NCBI GenBank assembly: GCA_014595895.1
Contig: JABUKB010000001.1
Location: 372,001 to 436,000 of the forward strand
Direction of reading: 5' to 3'
From: Lysinibacillus odysseyi
GTDB taxonomy: Bacteria; Bacillota; Bacilli; Bacillales_A; Planococcaceae
DNA: 64,000 nucleotides
The translations under genes and the position numbers were made by a program. Below, in pieces: positions 58,100 to 64,000 of this stretch (position 1 is its first letter; the number at the start of each line of letters is the position of its first letter). The notes beneath the pieces were generated by a model, which saw only the letters and a program-made list of their open reading frames with translations, was not told the DNA's origin and searched no databases.

Positions 58100-59356
58100 A
58101 TGAATGCAGAAATTATCGCCGTAGGATCAGAACTGCTATTAGGGCAAATTGCAAACACAAATGCAAAATTTATCTCAAAACAGCTATCTGAACTAGGGAT
58201 TAATGTTTATTATCATACTGTCGTTGGAGACAACCCGAGCCGCTTACAAGATGCAATCCGTATCGCTGAACAGCGTGCGGATTGCATTGTTTTTTCGGGC
58301 GGATTAGGACCAACAAAGGATGACTTAACAAAAGAAACGATTGCGCGTCATTTGGGTGTAGGATTACATTTTGATTCTGTAGCACTCATTCAGATTGAAA
58401 ATTATTTTAAAAGATTAGGTCGTAATATGACAGACAACAATCGCAAGCAAGCACTTGTACTTGAGGGCTCCTCGGTTCTCGCCAATCATTACGGCATGGC
58501 TCCTGGTATGTATTTAGAACAAGATGGTCGTACTTACATATTGTTACCAGGACCACCGAAAGAGTTGCAGCCGATGTTCCAATTTGAAGCGAAACCGATT
58601 TTAGGGAAAAAACTGACGGGCAGTGCGGTTATTTTATCGCATGTGCTCCGCTTTTACGGCATTGGCGAGGCAGAGCTGGAAGTACGCATCCAGGATATTT
58701 TAGACAGTCAAACAAACCCCACGATTGCCCCGTTAACAAGTGATGGTGAGGTATCCATCCGCATCACGGCAAAAGCAGATACAGAGCCTGAAGCATGGCG
58801 TTTAATAGAAGAAAAGAAGTTAGAAATCTTAGCGATTGTCGGCGAATACTGCTACGGCGTCAATGATGATTCATTAGCCTCCAAAGCAGTGGAGATGCTG
58901 CAAATGAATAGCTTAACAATTGCTGCTGCAGAAAGCTTAACAGCTGGTCTCTTCCAAGCGGAGCTGGCAGATATCCCAGGCGTTGGCAGTGCATTGGTTG
59001 GCGGTATGGTGACCTATACAGAGGAAGCAAAAATTAAGCAGCTCGGTGTGGATCCAGAAATTATTAATCGCTGTAGCGTAGTGAGTGGCGAGTGTGCCGC
59101 TGATATGGCACGAAAAGTACGTGAAAAGTTCGGTACCGATATTGGTGTCGGCTTAACCGGTGCAGCAGGACCGGAACCACATGGACATGAAGCACCCGGC
59201 ACGATTTGGATTGGTATTAGTATTGGAGAAGATGAACCGTATACATACCGTTTACAATTATCTGGCTCTCGTAATTCAAATCGGATTCGCACGGTGAAAT
59301 TTACACTAAGCTATTTAATGCGGTTATTAGTAGAGCGCGGTTGTATAACAGGGTAA
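58100..59356 (+). CDS. cinA: CinA, competence/damage-inducible protein
   Basis: CinA-family proteins combine an N-terminal MoCF-like domain (GSELLLGQIANTNAKF, FSGGLGPTKDD) with a C-terminal nicotinamide mononucleotide deamidase domain (AAAESLTAGLFQAEL, GVGLTGAAGPEPHGHEAPGT). The 418-aa protein is full length. It lies directly before recA with a terminator between them, as in other Firmicutes. Confidence 0.95.
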   Translation: MNAEIIAVGSELLLGQIANTNAKFISKQLSELGINVYYHTVVGDNPSRLQDAIRIAEQRADCIVFSGGLGPTKDDLTKETIARHLGVGLHFDSVALIQIENYFKRLGRNMTDNNRKQALVLEGSSVLANHYGMAPGMYLEQDGRTYILLPGPPKELQPMFQFEAKPILGKKLTGSAVILSHVLRFYGIGEAELEVRIQDILDSQTNPTIAPLTSDGEVSIRITAKADTEPEAWRLIEEKKLEILAIVGEYCYGVNDDSLASKAVEMLQMNSLTIAAAESLTAGLFQAELADIPGVGSALVGGMVTYTEEAKIKQLGVDPEIINRCSVVSGECAADMARKVREKFGTDIGVGLTGAAGPEPHGHEAPGTIWIGISIGEDEPYTYRLQLSGSRNSNRIRTVKFTLSYLMRLLVERGCITG

Positions 59357-59357
59357 G

Positions 59358-59389
59358 AATTTGGGCACGAAAAGGTGCCCAAATTTTTT
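59358..59389 (+). terminator. Terminator after cinA
   Basis: An 11-bp stem (AATTTGGGCAC / GTGCCCAAATT) with a 6-nt loop is followed by Ts. It insulates recA. Confidence 0.85.
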
Positions 59390-59404
59390 ATTTTAAAATA
59401 ACAC

Positions 59405-59418
59405 CGAAAATATGTTCG
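59405..59418. promoter_or_regulatory. LexA (SOS) box of recA
   Basis: CGAAAATATGTTCG differs at one position from the Bacillus LexA consensus CGAACN4GTTCG. It sits 9 bp upstream of the recA -35. Confidence 0.8.
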
Positions 59419-59426
59419 CTTTTTTC

Positions 59427-59455
59427 TTGATTGTTGTCTCATTTGCAAGTATAAT
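59427..59455 (+). promoter_or_regulatory. SigA promoter of recA
   Basis: TTGATT (59427-59432), 17 bp, and a perfect TATAAT (59450-59455) lie about 45 bp before the recA start, beside the LexA box. Confidence 0.85.
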
Positions 59456-59498
59456 AGAGACATAACGAAAACAGCTCGTAACTAAAGGAGGAAATTAA

Positions 59499-60563
59499 GT
59501 GAGTGAACGCAAAGCCGCGTTAGAAATGGCGCTTAAACAAATTGAAAAACAATTCGGTAAAGGTTCGATTATGAAGTTAGGCGAATCAGCAAACCGTCAA
59601 ATAGAAACATCATCTTCAGGATCATTAGCATTAGATGCTGCCTTAGGAGTGGGCGGTTACCCACGTGGTCGTATTATCGAAATCTATGGTCCAGAATCTT
59701 CAGGTAAAACAACAGTAGCCCTACATGCCATTGCAGAAGTACAAGCGAACGGTGGTCAAGCTGCATTTATCGATGCAGAGCACGCATTAGACCCTGTCTA
59801 TGCATCGAAATTAGGGGTTAATATTGATGAGCTATTATTATCGCAACCTGATACTGGGGAGCAAGCATTAGAAATCGCAGAAGCATTAGTCCGTTCAGGT
59901 GCAGTCGATATCTTAATCATTGACTCAGTAGCAGCTCTTGTACCAAAAGCTGAAATCGAAGGTGAGATGGGTGACTCTCACATGGGTCTTCAAGCGCGTT
60001 TAATGTCTCAAGCCTTACGTAAATTATCAGGTGCGATTAATAAGTCGAACACATTAGCTATTTTCATTAACCAAGTTCGTGAGAAAATCGGTGTTATGTT
60101 CGGTAATCCAGAAACGACTCCGGGTGGACGTGCCTTAAAGTTCTACTCTTCCGTACGTTTAGAAGTACGTCGTGCAGAAACGATCAAACAAGGTACAGAA
60201 ATGGTTGGTAACAAAACAAAAATTAAGGTTGTTAAAAATAAAGTAGCACCACCATTCAAAACAGCTGAAGTGGATATTATGTACGGTGAAGGGATTTCAA
60301 AAGAAGGTGAAATCGTAGATATCGGTGCTGAGCTAGATATTATCCAAAAATCAGGCTCTTGGTACGCATATGGCGATGAGCGTATCGGTCAAGGTCGCGA
60401 AAATGCAAAACAATTCTTAAAAGAAAATCCAGCAGTCCGTGATGAAATCTCAGGCAAAATCCGCGAGGCATATGGCATTGGCTCAGGTGTAAAAGCAATT
60501 GAAGTCGAAGAAGAGGAAGAAGTAATGGATGAAGCATTACGCTTGGAACTTGGCGAAGAATAA
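59499..60563 (+). CDS. recA: Recombinase RecA
   Basis: RecA forms filaments on single-stranded DNA, drives strand exchange and triggers LexA self-cleavage. The 354-aa protein has GPESSGKTT (Walker A), [14 protein letters not shown], the L2 region ([22 protein letters not shown]) in two parts and an acidic C-terminal tail rich in Glu. It starts at GTG after AAAGGAGG. No intein or insertion is seen. Confidence 0.98.
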   Translation: MSERKAALEMALKQIEKQFGKGSIMKLGESANRQIETSSSGSLALDAALGVGGYPRGRIIEIYGPESSGKTTVALHAIAEVQANGGQAAFIDAEHALDPVYASKLGVNIDELLLSQPDTGEQALEIAEALVRSGAVDILIIDSVAALVPKAEIEGEMGDSHMGLQARLMSQALRKLSGAINKSNTLAIFINQVREKIGVMFGNPETTPGGRALKFYSSVRLEVRRAETIKQGTEMVGNKTKIKVVKNKVAPPFKTAEVDIMYGEGISKEGEIVDIGAELDIIQKSGSWYAYGDERIGQGRENAKQFLKENPAVRDEISGKIREAYGIGSGVKAIEVEEEEEVMDEALRLELGEE

Positions 60564-60570
60564 ATAATAA

Positions 60571-60606
60571 AAATCCCGCACAGATTGAGTTGTGCGGGAT
60601 TTTTTA
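60571..60606 (+). terminator. Terminator after recA
   Basis: A 12-bp stem (AAAATCCCGCAC / GTGCGGGATTTT) with a 10-nt loop and flanking A and T runs. Confidence 0.85.
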
Positions 60607-60938
60607 TGTGTAGAGTGGGGAAAGAAAATGTCATCCACGATTCCGAAAGCTTTATATATTTCAATGTATACATTTTTGCAAATTTTCATAATAACAGAAT
60701 GAAATCACCTTTTTTTGGTAGAGATTATCTATTTAATTTACTTTATTCGACAAAAAACGATAGATTCCTTTAAGGCAGAAGAGTTCCCGATATGACGGCA
60801 ATCCTTGACATCGCTAGAGTGGAACTATACAATTAATCATGTATAATTTCTTACATTTGAAATGAATCGGCACATATTAGATTATCTAATATTCGCTAAA
60901 CGAATCATCAGACATAATGATCAAGTAGGAGGGGTTAA
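60607..60938 (+). other. recA-rny intergenic region
   Basis: About 330 bp without a convincing gene. An open frame at 60585-60773 starts inside the recA terminator and has no ribosome binding site. The region holds the rny promoter at 60805-60833 and an AT-rich leader of about 100 nt. Confidence 0.6.
60805..60833 (+). promoter_or_regulatory. SigA promoter of rny
   Basis: A consensus TTGACA (60805-60810) and TACAAT (60828-60833) are spaced by 17 bp. Confidence 0.8.
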
Positions 60939-62495
60939 ATGATGGAAATGATACTCCCTGCTTTGCTTGGACTCATCGTCGGTGCCGCTGTTATCTATTT
61001 CTACATGAAACAAGTGAATGAATCAAAAGTGACTGGTGCAAAACATCAGGCCAAAACGATTGTCGAAGAGGCAAATCGTGAAGCCGATGCACTGAAAAAG
61101 GAAGCACTACTTGAAGCGAAAGATGAAACTCACAAATTTCGGGAAGAAGCCGAGAACGACATTCGTGAACGTCGCGCGGAGCTTCAAAAACAAGAGAACC
61201 GTTTATTGCAAAGAGAAGAAAATCTTGACCGCAAAGATGATACTCTGAACAAGAGAGAGACAGGCCTAGAGCGTAAGGAAGAAGCTCTAGCCGAAAGACA
61301 ACAGCATATTGAACAGATGGAAAGCAAAGTGGAAGAGCTTTTAATAGCTCAGAAAACAGAACTTGAACGAATTGCTGCATTAACACGTGAAGAAGCAAAG
61401 GATGTTATCTTAAAAGAAGTATCTAATGAACTTTCAACGGACATCGCGATGATGACAAAAGAAGCGGAAGCACGTGCAAAGGAAGATGCAGACAAAAAAG
61501 CACGGGAAATTTTATCACTTGCCTTGCAACGCTTTGCTGCTGACCATGTAGCGGAAACAACTGTTTCTGTTGTAACGTTACCGAATGACGAAATGAAGGG
61601 CCGAATTATTGGTCGTGAAGGTCGTAATATTCGTACATTAGAAACACTGACAGGTATCGATTTAATCATTGATGATACACCTGAGGCAGTTATTTTATCT
61701 GGTTTCGATCCGATTCGTCGTGAAACAGCGCGTCTTGCCCTTGAAAAATTAGTACAAGACGGTCGTATTCACCCAGCTCGTATTGAAGAGATGGTAGAAA
61801 AATCGCGTCGGGAAGTAGACGAACAGATTCGTGAAACGGGTGAGCAAACTACATTTGAGGTAGGAATCCATAATCTACATCCAGATTTAATGAAAATTTT
61901 AGGTCGTATGAAGTATCGTACAAGCTACGGGCAAAACGTACTGAAGCACTCTATCGAAGTTGCCCACTTAGCGGGATTACTTGCAGCTGAGCTAGGTGAG
62001 GACGTAACATTAGCAAAACGTGCTGGTCTACTACATGATATCGGAAAAGCTATTGATCATGAAGTAGAAGGCTCACACGTAGAAATTGGTGTCGAGCTTG
62101 CGACAAAATATAAGGAACATCCAGTTGTTATTAATAGTATTGCTTCCCACCATGGTGACACAGAAGCAACATCTGTTATTGCAATATTAGTTGCAGCTGC
62201 GGATGCATTATCTGCTGCTCGTCCAGGTGCGCGTAGTGAAACACTAGAAAACTATATTCGTCGTCTAGAAAAACTAGAAGAAATATCTGAATCTTATGAT
62301 GGCGTTGAAAAATCATACGCTATTCAAGCAGGTCGCGAAATTCGTATCATTGTACAGCCAGACAAAATTGATGATTTAGCATCACATCGTCTCGCACGCG
62401 ATATTCGCAAACGTATTGAAGAAGAACTGGATTATCCAGGTCATATAAAAGTAACTGTGATTCGAGAAACACGTTCTGTTGAGTATGCGAAGTAA
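60939..62495 (+). CDS. rny: Ribonuclease Y
   Basis: RNase Y is the membrane-anchored endoribonuclease that starts much mRNA decay in Firmicutes. The 518-aa protein has one N-terminal membrane helix (about 3-22), a long charged coiled coil (about 30-200), a KH domain ([16 protein letters not shown]) and an HD domain ([23 protein letters not shown]). ATG 60939 follows AGGAGGGG; the next codon is also ATG. Confidence 0.97.
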   Translation: MMEMILPALLGLIVGAAVIYFYMKQVNESKVTGAKHQAKTIVEEANREADALKKEALLEAKDETHKFREEAENDIRERRAELQKQENRLLQREENLDRKDDTLNKRETGLERKEEALAERQQHIEQMESKVEELLIAQKTELERIAALTREEAKDVILKEVSNELSTDIAMMTKEAEARAKEDADKKAREILSLALQRFAADHVAETTVSVVTLPNDEMKGRIIGREGRNIRTLETLTGIDLIIDDTPEAVILSGFDPIRRETARLALEKLVQDGRIHPARIEEMVEKSRREVDEQIRETGEQTTFEVGIHNLHPDLMKILGRMKYRTSYGQNVLKHSIEVAHLAGLLAAELGEDVTLAKRAGLLHDIGKAIDHEVEGSHVEIGVELATKYKEHPVVINSIASHHGDTEATSVIAILVAAADALSAARPGARSETLENYIRRLEKLEEISESYDGVEKSYAIQAGREIRIIVQPDKIDDLASHRLARDIRKRIEEELDYPGHIKVTVIRETRSVEYAK

Positions 62496-62555
62496 GGAAA
62501 AAGCTATTCAGCAAACTGTTCTAGTCATGTAAGACAAGTATAAAATATCATTTAG

Positions 62556-62598
62556 GCTACTTAGTTTCCGTGTTTTACGGCGCTTAAGTAGCTTTTTT
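62556..62598 (+). terminator. Terminator after rny
   Basis: An outer stem GCTACTTA/TAAGTAGC and an inner CCGT/ACGG stem are followed by TTTTTT. Conserved Bacillus gene order ends here. Confidence 0.8.
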
Positions 62599-62802
62599 GT
62601 ATTAACTCCTTTTTATCCTCCTGCATATATTGCACTACATTTAATCTTGTCTCCTTTTTATGAAGCAATAATGTTTCCTACAGTAAAGTTGCTCGGTTTT
62701 TCTTCCGCATTAACGGATGATAATTTATATGAACTAGAAGAAATTCATCCATGTATTATCCTAACACTCATTTGATGGCTGGATTGACAGTTATCAATTG
62801 AA

Positions 62803-63012
62803 TCATTCAAATAACCATCCGCTTATATTTGAGATAATGAAAAACAATTGTACACCATAGTGACCATATCCAAACGTTGTATTATAGTCTTCTTTTGCGT
62901 ACCCGAACATTTCACCGTATCTAGTTGAATAATGAAAAAAAACGACAACTAAAGCTGCGATACCTCTTAAGGCATCAATTTCACTAAATATCTGAACTTT
63001 CTGATAACTATC
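62803..63012 (-). pseudogene. Acyltransferase family 3 (OafA-like) fragment
   Basis: Seventy codons on the minus strand encode an N-terminal acyltransferase-3 segment: EIDALRGIAALVVVFFHYS, TRYGEMFGYAKEDY, then YGHYGVQLFFIIS. The first catalytic-type His is present. No start codon is found at the 5' end, although an AGGAGAGG-like site lies there, and the frame stops soon after the first two membrane segments where about 280 more residues are expected. Such enzymes O-acetylate surface polysaccharides, fitting the adjacent CpsB gene. Confidence 0.7.
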
Positions 63013-63490
63013 TCCTCTCCTATACGTAAAAGTATATTAGATGGAAGAATATTTTTATAATACTTTATATTTATATGCAGCTCTTAGTTATCTTGTTTGT
63101 GTTTTATAGCTTTTTCATTAGAGGTATCCCTGTAATCCTTGCAATAATCAAAATTCAATAAATAAACCAGCGTTTGATTCTATCTGTTTGACCTAATATA
63201 AACATGTCAGTTTTGTTGTATCATATGATGGAAAAAATGCATATTATTTCAGTAGTTGCAGAAGTATTTTAAACATGAATTGGTTTATCAGCTTTATGAA
63301 AAGTCTCTGCATCTCCATCTACTCCTAAAGTAGTAATGCATAAGCGTTGATTAATGCAATGATATGGTGAAGGATTAAAATAAATACCCTGCAAAAAATA
63401 TTTCTTTAGTTTGTAAAACACTTTAGAAATAAAAAACAGTTTCAAATATCAAGAAAATTCCTGTCCAATCTTTAGAATTTAACGTAATTA

Positions 63491-63700
63491 TTAAAAAGAA
63501 GGAGATAAAATTACTAAAATAGTAATGAATGATTTTATAGCTATTCTTTTTGCTAGTGCTATTTTGCTCTCCGAACTAAACCGAAAATCCTCTATTTTAC
63601 CTTCGAAGGTCATATCGAGTAAATAAAGCGGATAGATGGCGTGAAAGTGCATGTGCTTACCCGTTTTCTCTTCTACTCCTCGATCTCCTGATTTACACAT
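63491..63700 (-). CDS. Doubtful 69-aa hypothetical protein
   Basis: An open frame on the minus strand encodes a basic N-terminal part and a hydrophobic C-terminal helix (SFITILVILS). An internal ATG is possible. I recognise no family. It lies among decayed genes, so it may be a remnant. Confidence 0.2.
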   Translation of the reverse strand: MCKSGDRGVEEKTGKHMHFHAIYPLYLLDMTFEGKIEDFRFSSESKIALAKRIAIKSFITILVILSPSF

Positions 63701-63708
63701 TTCTGTTG

Positions 63709-63762
63709 AATAGGGTAATATTTAATAAAATTATGTAAGTATTTTATAAATATTGCCCTATT
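63709..63762. repeat. 54-nt long hairpin upstream of the polysaccharide gene
   Basis: AATAGGGTAATATTT (63709-63723) pairs with AAATATTGCCCTATT (63748-63762) with one G-U. Inside, ATAAAAT (63725-63731) pairs with ATTTTAT (63741-63747), with one bulged A and a 9-nt loop. The near-continuous stem is 22 bp. No T-run follows on the plus strand. Confidence 0.6.
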
Positions 63763-63773
63763 TAGAAGTATTT

Positions 63774-63795
63774 ATATTGTTCTATAGAACTATAT
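63774..63795. promoter_or_regulatory. 22-bp palindrome, operator candidate
   Basis: The two 11-bp arms ATATTGTTCTA and TAGAACTATAT are complementary except at one position, with a perfect GTTCTATAGAAC core. It lies about 85 bp before the CpsB-like start, where an operator would be expected. Confidence 0.45.
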
Positions 63796-63822
63796 TGGTC
63801 CATATCATTATTACGGAGAATC

Positions 63823-63856
63823 AAAAGGGATTCGGTCTTGGCCGATTCCTCTTTTT
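63823..63856 (+). terminator. Terminator-like hairpin in the leader of the cpsB-like gene
   Basis: GGATTCGG and CCGATTCC (one mismatch) pair around a 6-nt loop, extended by AAAAG/CTTTT, and are followed by CTTTTTG. It ends about 24 nt before the gene start, so it is better read as an attenuator than as an end of an upstream gene. Confidence 0.5.
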
Positions 63857-63879
63857 GTGAAAAAAGGAGTGATTCGACA

Positions 63880-64000
63880 TTGTTCGATATGCATAGTCAT
63901 ATTTTATACGGTGTAGATGATGGACCGAGAACGATAGAACAATCGGTTGGACTGCTGAAGCAAGCGGCAACCGAAGGGATTACCCATATTTTCTCCACAT
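63880..64000 (+). CDS. CpsB/CapC-type PHP tyrosine phosphatase (3' end outside window)
   Basis: The first 40 codons are visible. After a TTG start with AAAAGGAG upstream, the protein begins MFDMHSHILYGVDDGPRT, the metal-binding PHP motif (HSHIL...DDGP) typical of CpsB/YwqE manganese-dependent tyrosine phosphatases. These enzymes dephosphorylate BY-kinases and usually head or accompany exopolysaccharide operons. The remainder lies outside the window. Confidence 0.85.
   Translation, partial: MFDMHSHILYGVDDGPRTIEQSVGLLKQAATEGITHIFST

Larger units (their letters stand above)
62599..63879. other. Decayed, AT-rich region before the polysaccharide locus
   Basis: About 1.28 kb without an intact recognisable gene. 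On the minus strand it contains an acyltransferase fragment (62803-63012), an unidentified 50-codon frame (63269-63421, GTG start) and a possible 69-aa frame (63491-63700). Two inverted repeats and a leader hairpin occupy 63.7-63.86 kb. In B. subtilis ymdB and spoVS follow rny; neither is seen here. Confidence 0.6.

Noticed and set aside
60585-60773. Plus-strand 62-codon frame after recA
   Set aside because: Starts within the recA terminator stem, lacks a ribosome binding site and has no recognisable domain.
63269-63421. Minus-strand 50-codon frame with GTG start
   Set aside because: No family recognised, no ribosome binding site and it lies in decayed sequence; mentioned only as part of the region.

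Overview
This is a low-GC, AT-rich Firmicutes chromosome segment from a motile, spore-forming bacterium of the Bacillus/Planococcaceae type, most like Lysinibacillus or Solibacillus. That placement is an inference from gene order, protein similarity by eye and the dipicolinate genes, not a database match. The gene order follows the flhF-to-rny block of Bacillus subtilis over about 62 kb. Nearly everything is on the + strand, apart from a minus-strand accessory block at 34.1-37.6 kb and decayed sequence near the right end.

0-8.8 kb holds the end of the fla/che operon: flhF (cut by the window edge), flhG, cheB, cheA, cheW, cheC, cheD, an unassigned two-helix membrane gene, sigD, a small charged protein and a SwrB-like membrane protein. 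8.8-18.2 kb holds translation, lipid and isoprenoid genes: rpsB, tsf, pyrH, frr, uppS, cdsA, dxr, rseP and proS. 18.3-30.4 kb holds polC, the rimP-nusA-ylxR-ylxQ-infB-ylxP-rbfA translation/transcription operon, then truB, ribF and rpsO. pnp and the M16 peptidase mlpA follow.

The 34.1-37.6 kb minus-strand block interrupts the conserved order. It encodes an ECF sigma factor, a PadR-like protein and a SEDS (FtsW/RodA-fold) protein that has an N-terminal helical prefix and seems to lack the catalytic Asp. Next to them are a 62-aa hypothetical gene, a membrane gene interrupted by an in-frame stop, and a YtrA-type GntR regulator with a palindromic operator candidate. This is the best candidate for an under-described system in the window.

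From 37.7 kb the conserved order resumes: ymxH-dpaA-dpaB (behind a good SigK-type promoter), asd, dapA, rnjB, spoIIIE, a HutC-type GntR regulator, a BMP-family nucleoside ABC importer, ymfF-ymfH-ymfI (EF-P modification), ymfJ, ymfK, rodZ, pgsA, cinA, recA (with LexA box) and rny. Synteny then ends. About 1.3 kb of AT-rich, decayed sequence carries an acyltransferase fragment and large inverted repeats. The window closes inside the first gene of what is probably an exopolysaccharide locus (CpsB/YwqE-type phosphatase).

Intergenic regions are rich in RNA structure. There are about 18 intrinsic terminators, a nested rpsB leader, an attenuator-like rnjB leader, two leader hairpins before rimP, a perfect palindromic terminator inside the nucleoside-transporter operon, and a hairpin covering the ymfJ ribosome binding site. 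No tRNA, rRNA, CRISPR array or complete insertion sequence was seen.
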